A DNA stretch of 32,530 nt. Source: Pedosphaera sp. GTDB taxonomy: Bacteria; Verrucomicrobiota; Verrucomicrobiia; Limisphaerales; AAA164-E04. The first letter of the stretch is position 1; the number at the start of each line of letters is the position of its first letter. The notes beneath the pieces were generated by a model. That model made no database searches, was not told the origin of the DNA, and worked only from the letters and a program-made list of their open reading frames with translations. Made by a program: the position numbers and the translations under genes. Positions 7,795 to 16,159 of the stretch are shown here, one piece after another. The stretch lies in contig NZFL01000014.1 in assembly GCA_002690655.1 (NCBI GenBank), forward strand, positions 1 to 32,530, written 5' to 3'.

Positions 7795-9534
7795 TTAACC
7801 CATCTCACCTTGAATGCGCCAAGTTACTCTTTTGAGCTCATCTAAGCCAATAACACCATCTTGAATCTTTTGAAAGGCACTTTCCCTCAATGAACGCCAA
7901 CCAAATCGGCGGGCTTTTTCTTTCAATTGAGTTAGGGACATTCCCATGGCTATGGACTCGGCCAATTCATCGTTCATCAGGAAGAATTCGTAAATGGCAA
8001 TACGGCCTCGGTATCCATGGCCACTGCATCTCTCGCAACCTTCTCCTTTCCAAGCCTTGATTTCGCGGACCGGCAAGGAAAGCGCTTGAGCCATTTCTTG
8101 CCGCAGATCTGCATCCAATATTTCATTCTCGGACCGGCAATGCTCGCAAATCCGCCGCGCTAGACGTTGGGCCACGGAGGCCGCAAGGGATGAACCGATC
8201 AAATGCGAGTCCATCCCCATCCCCAGCAGACGGGTAACAGCACCAACGCTATCGTTCGTATGGAGTGTAGACAAAACCAGATGCCCTGTTTGAGCGGCTC
8301 TCACCGCGATCTCCGCCGTAGTGTGATCGCGAATCTCACCGACAAGAACGACATCCGGATCATGGCGAAGGATCGAACGAAGACCGCTGGCAAAAGTAAG
8401 CCCAATCGGTTCTCGAGTCTGTATTTGTGATACACCTTCTATTTGATATTCGACGGGGTCTTCTATGGTAATGATTTTTCGACCATCTTCATTGGCGCGT
8501 GAAAGTGCGGCATAGAGACTCGTTGTTTTGCCGCTCCCGGTTGGCCCGGTGACCAAAACCAGCCCCTGAGGCAGGTTGACCATTTCAGAAAAAAGCTTTT
8601 CCTGTTCATCACTCATGCCCAGCTCGGTTAAATCCAAAAACAGACTCTCCCTCCCCAAAATCCTCAAACATATGGTTTCACCATGTTTGGTGGGAATCAC
8701 GGAGACTCGAAGATCAAACTGTTCCCCATTGGTCTGCATTGTGATGCGGCCGTCATGAGGCAACCGCTTTTCGGAAATATTCAAGTCGGCCATAATTTTC
8801 AGCCTTGAAACGATAGCACCATAAAGCCGCCTCAACTGCTCAGGAACGGGCACTCTCTTCAGAACCCCGTCAATTCGATATCTCAGTCGAATTGAATCAT
8901 GATAAGGTTCGATGTGAACATCCGTAGCTCGCAGTTTCAATGCTTCAGCCAAAATCTGATCTACTAAACGCGAAATGGTTCCATCTTTGAGCTGCGCATC
9001 GGGAGCCCGCCCGACATCATAAACAATCTCCTGCCCATCATCAGGTAATTGGCTTTGAGATTTCAATTGCTCAACGGTATCGGCCCCAATACCGAAACTG
9101 CGCTTGATGACGGATTGTATGCGACTTGGGGCAGCCAATGCCACTTGGATGCGTTTTCCTAGAATTAACCGAAGATTTCCCAACTCAATGGGCGAAGGCA
9201 CTTCAGCAAAGGCCAAGGTCAAACAATCATCTTCGACCTTGATGGGAAGTATTTGGTAGTGAAAAACCAGTTTGACCGGCAGGGTGTGAAGTAATTCAGA
9301 GGTAGGCTCGTAATGCTCCAGGTCGAGGAATTCAAGGTGTTCCGATTCAGCAAGGGCCTTGAGCGTTTCTTCTTCCGAAGCAAGCCTCAGATCGAGAATC
9401 GCTTTAGCACAGCTTACCCTCAAACGTTTTTGACGCTGTTTAACCTGTTCAAGCGAGGACTCGGTCAAGATGCCCTTGGCCAGCAATAAATCTGCGACAT
9501 CACCGTGTCGGTTTTGAGTGGTTGCATTGTCCAT
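7795..9534 (-). CDS. Type IV pilus/type II secretion assembly ATPase (PilB/GspE family)
   Basis: This 579-residue cytoplasmic hexameric ATPase powers pilin or pseudopilin polymerisation. An N-terminal MshEN/GspE-N-like domain covers about 10-150. The catalytic core has Walker A GPTGSGKTT (330-338), the Asp-box region IITIEDPVEYQIEG, Walker B DPDVVLVGEIRD (392-403) and the His box TGHLVLSTLHTND (416-428). The zinc site has four cysteines (463, 466, 500, 503), which is typical of PilB/GspE and not of the retraction ATPase PilT. The start codon overlaps the preceding stop by one base (TAATG), so it is translationally coupled to the PilP/GspC-like gene and ends the cluster. Confidence 0.93.
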   Translation of the reverse strand: MDNATTQNRHGDVADLLLAKGILTESSLEQVKQRQKRLRVSCAKAILDLRLASEEETLKALAESEHLEFLDLEHYEPTSELLHTLPVKLVFHYQILPIKVEDDCLTLAFAEVPSPIELGNLRLILGKRIQVALAAPSRIQSVIKRSFGIGADTVEQLKSQSQLPDDGQEIVYDVGRAPDAQLKDGTISRLVDQILAEALKLRATDVHIEPYHDSIRLRYRIDGVLKRVPVPEQLRRLYGAIVSRLKIMADLNISEKRLPHDGRITMQTNGEQFDLRVSVIPTKHGETICLRILGRESLFLDLTELGMSDEQEKLFSEMVNLPQGLVLVTGPTGSGKTTSLYAALSRANEDGRKIITIEDPVEYQIEGVSQIQTREPIGLTFASGLRSILRHDPDVVLVGEIRDHTTAEIAVRAAQTGHLVLSTLHTNDSVGAVTRLLGMGMDSHLIGSSLAASVAQRLARRICEHCRSENEILDADLRQEMAQALSLPVREIKAWKGEGCERCSGHGYRGRIAIYEFFLMNDELAESIAMGMSLTQLKEKARRFGWRSLRESAFQKIQDGVIGLDELKRVTWRIQGEMG

Positions 9535-10097
9535 TACTGAATAGGTATTTCCAATGAGGTTAGCTTGTTGAACGGTATACGGTGCTCCTTATCATCTTTA
9601 CTTTTCAAGAGGATGAATTCTGAATTTATTTCAAGCAAAGTAAACTCGGGGCTTAAATCCCCGCTAATCCCTGCACTGAGTTTTTTATTATCAATAGTCA
9701 CGAACGCCTCCAGTTCCTTGCCTGAGCTTTCGAACCAGCCCTGATAGAGCAATTCCACTTGCTTCATGGTGGGCTTGGGCGGTGGCGCCGGTTTTGGAGC
9801 GGGCTTGAAAAAATCGGTAAAGAACGGGTTGGCTTCGTTTTTCATCGCAGGCCAGGCCTTTATCGGGGGAAGACCTGGTCGGTTCACCAAGGTTTGAAAG
9901 GGGTGTTTTGATACCACTTGGCTTGACGATCGTATTTGTGGTAAGTCAGGCAAATCACCCCCCAGACGCATCGCGGCCAGGAAAGTCATCAACAACGTGA
10001 CAATCATCACACCAACAGACACCCATTGATACATAGGCCAGAGTGTTGTTTGATTTACTGGTTTTTCATTCAATGCCTGATCTCTCCTTGATTTCAT
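9534..10097 (-). CDS. PilP/GspC-like bitopic inner membrane protein
   Basis: The 187-residue product has a cytoplasmic N-terminus, one transmembrane helix (about 27-46), a periplasmic proline-rich linker (around KPAPKPAPPPKP), and a C-terminal beta-rich domain with the pattern of GspC homology-region/PilP domains, which touch the secretin. Identification rests on architecture and position, not on a strong motif. I start it at the ATG at 10097, which overlaps the end of the previous gene by 32 bases; the longer open frame upstream runs antiphase through that gene. The stop overlaps the ATPase start. Confidence 0.65.
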   Translation of the reverse strand: MKSRRDQALNEKPVNQTTLWPMYQWVSVGVMIVTLLMTFLAAMRLGGDLPDLPQIRSSSQVVSKHPFQTLVNRPGLPPIKAWPAMKNEANPFFTDFFKPAPKPAPPPKPTMKQVELLYQGWFESSGKELEAFVTIDNKKLSAGISGDLSPEFTLLEINSEFILLKSKDDKEHRIPFNKLTSLEIPIQ

Positions 10098-10920
10098 GGT
10101 AGGTAAACCCGTTGACAACAAGATCCAACACCACTTGATTAGCCGATCCTTTGGGAGTTTTTTTAAGAAGCAGCCGTTCGATGTACAAGGCCGGTTTTTC
10201 AGGATGCACCATAGGCAATTCCAAGCTTTCTGCTTCATCGCCTCGCAGCGGCAAGGCCGCCAAAAATTGTTGAGCCTCAGCCATGTCACATTGAACGGAC
10301 ATGCTGAATCGCGAGCGATGCAAACGATGTCGTTTTGAAATTGAAGCATCTTCCGTCAACTGGGGCGGTAACGATTCAAATCGGAGAATGGAATCAAGTT
10401 GGCATTCGATTGCCAATGAGAGGAGATAATTGGCAAAAGCAAGCCCAGCCCACAACAGACGCGGCTCCTCCACTGCAACATCATGCCGAGGCAATCCTTT
10501 AAACACTTCATCTCCTACAGAAATTGTTTTTTCAGCAGCACTCTTCTTCAAAAAAACCTCAAGCGCCACCAAGGCGTTTTCATATTCAACCAGCTGAAAA
10601 GACTGTTCCATTTTAGCTTGAGTCTCTTCGGGCAGCAGCACTCGACTAATGAGATTTGCCTCAGCATCGGTGAAACTCGCAAAAGTGGATTCCATCGAAG
10701 AGGTCAGCTCGTTCATCGCATGAATGTCCAAGGCACCTCCAAGCTTGTTCGTGTTGATAGAATCTCCAAGCCTAGTCCAAGAAAGCTGCAATGGCGTATT
10801 GAGTGCTTGAACTTTCTTGTCCAGCGGGATCAAAACCAAAAAATAAAAAAGGCATGTTCCCAGGGCCAACATGATCATGGATTTTGAATCTGCTGCCATT
10901 TTTTGGAAAAAAGAGATCAT
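10066..10920 (-). CDS. PilO/GspM-like membrane protein
   Basis: This 284-residue bitopic protein begins MISFFQKMAADSKSMIM, followed by a transmembrane helix (about 13-33) and a mostly periplasmic region. The periplasmic region contains a helical stretch and a ferredoxin-like C-terminal part (around MSVQCDMAEAQQFLAALP), as in PilO. The start at 10920 has a GAGGG ribosome binding site seven bases upstream; an ATG at 10938 would overlap the previous gene. Sequence similarity by eye is weak. The call depends on its topology and its place between the PilM/PilN-like and PilP-like genes, where PilO/GspM belongs. It may correspond functionally to the Akkermansia pilus-locus protein Amuc_1100, which I recall as an analogous case but cannot compare here. 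Confidence 0.55.
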   Translation of the reverse strand: MISFFQKMAADSKSMIMLALGTCLFYFLVLIPLDKKVQALNTPLQLSWTRLGDSINTNKLGGALDIHAMNELTSSMESTFASFTDAEANLISRVLLPEETQAKMEQSFQLVEYENALVALEVFLKKSAAEKTISVGDEVFKGLPRHDVAVEEPRLLWAGLAFANYLLSLAIECQLDSILRFESLPPQLTEDASISKRHRLHRSRFSMSVQCDMAEAQQFLAALPLRGDEAESLELPMVHPEKPALYIERLLLKKTPKGSANQVVLDLVVNGFTYHEIKERSGIE

Positions 10921-10930
10921 ACTAAGGCCC

Positions 10931-12745
10931 TCACTCATTGCTGGATGTTGATTGGGAGATGTTGGGCTGCAGACTCCGCCAAACCGGCTTGTACCCAGCA
11001 GCTTTGTCGGCAGTTGAATCAAGTCTGTCTGAAATTGCGATGACATCAGTGGCATCCATTTCCATACTAACTGCAAAGTGCCTGTCTTGAATGAGCAGTT
11101 TGGAATCCACCAAGGGACGCCTGGTATCTGCAGGAAGTATGTCTGCATTAAACAGGAAATCTTGATCACGCAAAAAAGTAACAACGTCTGCCAATTCTTG
11201 ACGCATGGCTTCCCCCTCTGACTTCAATACAAGTTCGAGAATGAACCCACGATGCATGTTGACACGATTGGTTCTATTAACGAGGTCAAGGTCCGACGAC
11301 GTGGTGGTATTCGTTGAGGAAAGAACATCGTCCGCGTAGTAGGAGCCCTGGTCAGCCAGAAGCACCATCCAAGCGTTTTGATTAGTTCGGATATGCTGCA
11401 TTGAACCCAGTATTTCTATGGCTGTATACGTATCCTGCTCTACCTGAATCAGCGGTTGAAGCATGCGATATTCCTGCTTGAGCCTTTGCAGAACCACGAG
11501 ACTTTGATCAAATCGAAGTTCAACGTCCTTCACTTCTTCGATCAACTCGGTTTTCATTTTCCAGAGCATTCCTTTCTGGAAAACTGCCACCAGCATCACC
11601 ACCATGGCGAAGACACAGCTCAAAAGTGCGAGAGACCTCCAAATGATTCCTATTTGTTTTTCGTTCCATGCCGCCTTTACCGATTCAGGAAGCAATGAGG
11701 GCACTTCAACTTTCTTGCGATGCGTGGCCAAAACAGCACCCCAATGACGCCATTCATCCGGCTGAAGGTTTGTAACCGATTCAGACCATATGGATTCCGT
11801 CTTGAGAAGAGAGACCTGTAATTTATCCCTGACCGCAGTTTCCCATGCAGGCAAAACAGGATTGTCCGCCAGCAGGATCACAGGGCAAGTTAAAGCGCTT
11901 GATTGATGATCCTTCAAGATGGAGGCCCGGTATTCCTGCCATGCTCGATTGATATCACGAGTCCATTCAGAAGCAATCTCAGGGATACCTTTCCTGATAC
12001 GCAGCCATTCCAAATCCTTGACTTCATTACGTATCCCCACACGGATTGGCCCGGCGGAACGAGTGTCCTGCTCTTTTGCCATTTCATTGCCAATGGGAAA
12101 AAAGGAACAATATCGGGGATGGGCGCCCTCGAAGACAATGGTCGAAGTCCCCCCATCGCGAACATCAAGCATCAACCATTCCCCGCTGATGTCTGGACTT
12201 GACTGCAATCCCGCAGCAAGAGCATCCGCATCCGAAACCACATCACATATGGCGACATTCTTGAGACCGAATTCCTGAATGATGTTGTGAACTTCGAATT
12301 CCTGGCAATAAGTGATCCAATACGCAGAGCGATCCGGATCGGGCGAAGGAGCCTCAACGTAATCAACAACGATCTTGCTTTCACCCAAACCAACTAGCTG
12401 CCGCGTCTGTTCCTCCAATCGATTCTCTAATTGATCCGGTTGAGAGGAATCCAAATCCATCCATTGAGAAATCGTGACTTGATGCGGAAGTATAATGATC
12501 CAGGAGTCATCCACATGACGCCTCACGAAACGCTCCCACTCCAAGGGGCCACCTATGGACTGAGTCTCGTCTGGATCTCCATCCAGCTTGAAACGATATG
12601 ATTCACGCCGCAGAGGTCCTCGAAAAGTTTCCTCAAACACGACCACATGCACGGCATCCGAATCAGGAGCCATGACTATCAAATGGCGATTGCGCCACAA
12701 AACCTGTTTAAGGCCCGTGATCATAAAAGTTGAAGTCAATTTCAC
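10931..12745 (-). CDS. PilM-PilN fusion-like (GspL-like) protein
   Basis: This 604-residue protein joins a cytoplasmic actin-like half to a bitopic membrane half. Residues about 20-345 look like the PilM/GspL actin-like fold, with a phosphate-binding-type segment WLMLDVRDGGTSTIVFEG at about 190-207. After a linker with VPSLLPESV, which recalls the N-terminal INLLP motif of PilN, comes a transmembrane helix (about 367-389), a coiled-coil-like segment and a periplasmic domain. Canonical pili encode PilM and PilN separately; GspL of type II secretion has the joined layout. The GTG start at 12745 overlaps the secretin stop (GTGA); an ATG at 12724 is possible. Confidence 0.7.
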   Translation of the reverse strand: MKLTSTFMITGLKQVLWRNRHLIVMAPDSDAVHVVVFEETFRGPLRRESYRFKLDGDPDETQSIGGPLEWERFVRRHVDDSWIIILPHQVTISQWMDLDSSQPDQLENRLEEQTRQLVGLGESKIVVDYVEAPSPDPDRSAYWITYCQEFEVHNIIQEFGLKNVAICDVVSDADALAAGLQSSPDISGEWLMLDVRDGGTSTIVFEGAHPRYCSFFPIGNEMAKEQDTRSAGPIRVGIRNEVKDLEWLRIRKGIPEIASEWTRDINRAWQEYRASILKDHQSSALTCPVILLADNPVLPAWETAVRDKLQVSLLKTESIWSESVTNLQPDEWRHWGAVLATHRKKVEVPSLLPESVKAAWNEKQIGIIWRSLALLSCVFAMVVMLVAVFQKGMLWKMKTELIEEVKDVELRFDQSLVVLQRLKQEYRMLQPLIQVEQDTYTAIEILGSMQHIRTNQNAWMVLLADQGSYYADDVLSSTNTTTSSDLDLVNRTNRVNMHRGFILELVLKSEGEAMRQELADVVTFLRDQDFLFNADILPADTRRPLVDSKLLIQDRHFAVSMEMDATDVIAISDRLDSTADKAAGYKPVWRSLQPNISQSTSSNE

Positions 12746-14859
12746 CGCAGTGAACGAAATGACAAGGGTTCACCTTCTGGGATTTCCTCATAGCGAAGGA
12801 ATTCACCTGATTCTGACAGAAGGGTCGCGGTAACAAATATAAGCAGGTATCTGGGTTTATCAACCTCAGTGCGCCGACGAAAAGCCGCCCCGATCAAAGG
12901 AATTTTCCCAAGAATAGGGACTGATTCGACATAGGTCGATTGCTCCCGCTCTAAAACCCCTCCCATGACAACAGTCTGCCCGGATTGAACAATCACACGC
13001 GTGGAAAGGCTTTGGGTTCGGGATTCCGGCAACCGAATTTCAAAGCTGTTACCTGAAGCATCCGATACTGAGGCAAAAGGAACCAGTTGAACATCCTGAT
13101 TGACCTCTGGGCTCAGCGCCAAATAAATGGATTGACCATCCCCGCCGATGCTGGCCAGCACATCCAATTTCACTCCCGATGTGATTTGCTTTGGTGCTCC
13201 CTTGGGAACCAGGGAAGCCACCACACTTCGGTCCGTGGTGGTTTGCGTGATGGTATATTCTTCGTAATAATACTGCACTTTACCGTCTGAAATGGTGGCT
13301 GGAAGATTATTGATCAATGTCAATCTGGGAGCGCTCAGGGTTTGCGTCTCACCTTCCTGCTCCAAAGCGGTGAGCGTGACACTCAGGTTATCTCTGTCCA
13401 GGATATTGTTGAAAGTTTCTTGAAGCCCAAGCCCGATGTTCTCGGGACCAAATCCGAGAAGGTCCTCTGATGACCGACTCTCGGAGCTTGGGTTGCGGCC
13501 TGTCTCCCACAAAGCACCTAACTGCAAAAATGCCGCTTCTGAGACGGTAATGAACCTTGCCTCGATCAACACCTGTTGGAGGTGACGATCATACTCCTCA
13601 ATGATTCGCTCCAGAACACTTAGTTGCTCCCTTGTTCCTGTGGCCAGAATGATATTACGTTCGTAGTCAATTTCATATTCAGTACCTTTGAAGAATTTTT
13701 TGATAGCGCTCTCAATGGAAGGAGCCCCCCCGGCACCATCACGCACAAACGACTTGGCTTTCTGGACTGTAACAGTTGTAACGTCGCCACTCTTTTTTCT
13801 AGTTTCCGTCTTGGTGGTTTCATCTGCGCCGAAGATGGCAGGCAAAACAAACCCTTTTCGCAACCGATAAATGCGAGTCTCTTCAATGGCTTTTGTCATA
13901 TCCTTGCCATCCACAATCCATATCAAATCGTCGCCAATTTGGAATTGGAGATCGAAATTCCTGGAAATATAATCAAGAAACTCGCCCAACCTTACGTCAT
14001 CGAAGTTGATACTGAGCTTTTGTTTGAAAGCTTCCAGAGATCGATCAGCCACAAAGTTAATTTGTTCCTTGTCTCCAATTTGGAAAATAATGGTCTCCAA
14101 ATCCACGTCATCCATCTTGATAGAGACCTTTTTGTTTAACTCACGCGCCATTCGGCCTTGCTGACTGGTGAAGTCAAACATTTCACTCTGGCGGATGATC
14201 GTTTTGGTTTTGTTGTATGACTCTGGAACGTAAGGGGTCGCTTCAATTTCCTGGACGGCATCGCGTAGATCCTTGCGAGGAGGGAGCCCCCGATCCGTTT
14301 GCTCAGTAACGAGTGACTTCACACTGGGGCTGAAAACAGAGTTTTTGGAATCGATCTGCCGAATTTTATCTTCCAAAGCCTGATCTCTGAGGGTTTGAGA
14401 CTGTTTGGAAACCCAACGGTAAACGCGCTCAACAGATGGATCCATCAGGCCGGGTTTCGCGCTTTCCCGATTATGTAAGTCAATGGCTAGATTTTCTGCA
14501 TCTTCCCACTTCCCACGATTGGCCAACGAAAAAATCTGTTGAAATTCAGCATCATACTCTTTGTTGTAGACAATATTATCAAGAATCGCAGATTGTTTCA
14601 TCTCGAGAGCCCCCTTGGCCGCAGCTGCCTTGGTAGGCTCCTTCTCTGCGGTGGGATTGGATTCCGTTTTGGATTCCGTTTTGGAAGCAGTTTTGGAAGC
14701 AGTTTTGCAACTGGATAAGCCAATCGAAAAACATAAGAAGACCGCCAGGCACATTGATTGCCGAGGAAACAGATATCTCAAACCACTAGAAACCTTGAAC
14801 GACGTAAACCAAACGCATCGTCCATTCAAAATTGTCAGATGAATGAGATTCTTAATCAA
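12742..14859 (-). CDS. Secretin (PilQ/GspD family) with lipoprotein signal
   Basis: This forms the outer membrane ring through which a pilus or secreted protein passes. N-terminal small domains cover about 240-320 (STN-like, INFVADRSLEAF) and about 395-430 (YERNIILATGTREQLSVLE). The C-terminal secretin core includes LSAPRLTLINNLPATI and VIVQSGQTVVMGGVLEREQ, and then VPILGKIPLIGAAFRRR. The N-terminus has a hydrophobic segment ending in the lipobox LSSC (Cys51 from the TTG at 14859, Cys16 from the ATG at 14754), followed by a tandem SKTA/SKTE repeat. The start is uncertain: the ATG at 14754 gives a signal with no basic N-region. It is first in the five-gene cluster. Confidence 0.9.
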   Translation of the reverse strand: MIKNLIHLTILNGRCVWFTSFKVSSGLRYLFPRQSMCLAVFLCFSIGLSSCKTASKTASKTESKTESNPTAEKEPTKAAAAKGALEMKQSAILDNIVYNKEYDAEFQQIFSLANRGKWEDAENLAIDLHNRESAKPGLMDPSVERVYRWVSKQSQTLRDQALEDKIRQIDSKNSVFSPSVKSLVTEQTDRGLPPRKDLRDAVQEIEATPYVPESYNKTKTIIRQSEMFDFTSQQGRMARELNKKVSIKMDDVDLETIIFQIGDKEQINFVADRSLEAFKQKLSINFDDVRLGEFLDYISRNFDLQFQIGDDLIWIVDGKDMTKAIEETRIYRLRKGFVLPAIFGADETTKTETRKKSGDVTTVTVQKAKSFVRDGAGGAPSIESAIKKFFKGTEYEIDYERNIILATGTREQLSVLERIIEEYDRHLQQVLIEARFITVSEAAFLQLGALWETGRNPSSESRSSEDLLGFGPENIGLGLQETFNNILDRDNLSVTLTALEQEGETQTLSAPRLTLINNLPATISDGKVQYYYEEYTITQTTTDRSVVASLVPKGAPKQITSGVKLDVLASIGGDGQSIYLALSPEVNQDVQLVPFASVSDASGNSFEIRLPESRTQSLSTRVIVQSGQTVVMGGVLEREQSTYVESVPILGKIPLIGAAFRRRTEVDKPRYLLIFVTATLLSESGEFLRYEEIPEGEPLSFRSLR
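14659..14706 (-). repeat. Four 12-bp tandem repeats in the secretin gene
   Basis: Four consecutive 12-base units are seen: two identical copies of GGATTCCGTTTT followed by two identical copies of GGAAGCAGTTTT (plus strand). They encode a repeated SKTE/SKTA tetrapeptide just after the lipid-modified cysteine. The unit length is a multiple of three, so changes in copy number would only change the length of the linker. Confidence 0.85.
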
Positions 14860-15125
14860 AATTTTCTATCTTGGTGGAGGCAATACTGGAGTGCCTCGCC
14901 ACTACTAGCTTTTCTACCCGAGGTATCTCGGATCATCGATTTGCTTATTCACATATGAATAATTGGATCCAAGACGCCAGACTCGCATCTTATAATATGG
15001 TTCAAAACAGCTGAAAAGCAAATCGAATTTGGTATCAGACGGAAAGCGGCGCGCCTAGAGGTCACCATTGATGCGCAAGCTCGGTTGAAGATCTTCGATG
15101 GTATGAAGACTGATTAAACGCGGGG
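14860..15125. other. Intergenic region upstream of the secretin cluster
   Basis: It holds no gene I can support. It should contain the promoter of the secretin cluster on the minus strand and the 3' end of the ispA transcript, but I see no convincing -35/-10 pair or terminator hairpin. On the plus strand one frame stays open for 52 codons (14959-15114, stop 15115-15117) without an early ATG. Confidence 0.5.
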
Positions 15126-16067
15126 CTAATGCGTTCGTTTCAGCAAATATTCCGCGATGACATGAAGAGCGGTCGCCTTTTGATTGAAGGGTTTGAGTGC
15201 TTTGAAGGCTTTATCTGTAAGTTTTTTTGCAATTTCCCTTGAGGGTTCGAGACCTATTAATGACGGATAAGTAGCCTTTTGAGCCCTCTCATCTTTTCCT
15301 GCGGTCTTGCCCAAGTGCTCACTGGTTTGAGTGACATCCAGGATGTCATCAATCACTTGGAAGGCTAATCCCACATGATACCCAAAATCTGATAACGCAG
15401 AGAGTTGAGTCGGCGTGCAATTTGCACTCATTCCTCCCAGGCGTGCCGAACAGCTCAAAAGGGAGGCTGTTTTGCATTCATGAATGTATTTTAACTGCTT
15501 GAATTCGATAACCTCGCCACCTTCGGCTTCTGCATCTGCAACTTGCCCGGCTATTAATTCGCGAGATCCTGAGGCACGTGTCAATTCAAGGATCACATTC
15601 TTTAGAGGATACCTTTTGGTGGGCTCACAATGAGCTGCAATCTCGAAGGCTTGCGTGAGCAATGCATCTCCAGCAAGCACAGCAATCGCCTCACCATAGA
15701 CTTTATGATTGGTAAGCTTTCCACGCCTCAAATCATCATTGTCCATCGAAGGCAAATCATCATGAATCAAAGAGTAGGTATGGATACATTCCACCGCACA
15801 AGCATGAGGCATGGCTTGCTCCCAGTTCCCTCCGCAGGCCTCAGCTGCCGCCAAACATAAAACAGGACGCATCCTTTTTCCTCCCGCAAAAATGGAGTAA
15901 CGCATTGCCTTGTGGATCGTTGCGGGCTTAATCTTTCCGCTTGGCAGGTATTTTCGCAAGGCGCGATCCACCTCGCGACTGGAGCGGTCCAAATAATCTT
16001 TCAGATCAAATGGACTTCTTACTCCAGCCTTTTCCACAAGCTTGCTCAGATTCTTGCGCGTTGGCAT
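15126..16067 (-). CDS. ispA: Polyprenyl (farnesyl/geranyl) diphosphate synthase
   Basis: This 313-residue all-helical trans-prenyltransferase condenses isopentenyl diphosphate onto allylic diphosphates to supply quinone and cell-wall lipid precursors. The first Asp-rich motif is DDLPSMD (103-109, bacterial DDx4D form) and the second is in VIDDILD (about 235-241). GGKRMRP binds the homoallylic diphosphate. Bulky and small residues before the first motif (IHTYSLIH) suit a C15 product, so a farnesyl diphosphate synthase is likely, but chain length is an inference. It is divergent from the hydrolase gene, with 92 bases between them. Confidence 0.9.
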   Translation of the reverse strand: MPTRKNLSKLVEKAGVRSPFDLKDYLDRSSREVDRALRKYLPSGKIKPATIHKAMRYSIFAGGKRMRPVLCLAAAEACGGNWEQAMPHACAVECIHTYSLIHDDLPSMDNDDLRRGKLTNHKVYGEAIAVLAGDALLTQAFEIAAHCEPTKRYPLKNVILELTRASGSRELIAGQVADAEAEGGEVIEFKQLKYIHECKTASLLSCSARLGGMSANCTPTQLSALSDFGYHVGLAFQVIDDILDVTQTSEHLGKTAGKDERAQKATYPSLIGLEPSREIAKKLTDKAFKALKPFNQKATALHVIAEYLLKRTH

Positions 16068-16159
16068 AAGCCATTACATAAAGCCAGTCACCGGTCTACA
16101 TCAAGTCTGAAAACATCGGGAATATTTACATGACAACATTTAATGGATAGAAACAATGC

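Noticed and set aside
10098..10349. 84-residue N-terminal extension of the PilP/GspC-like frame
   Set aside because: The extension is out of phase with the overlapping PilO-like gene, Cys/Trp-rich and unlike a protein; the ATG at 10097 puts a transmembrane helix in the right place.
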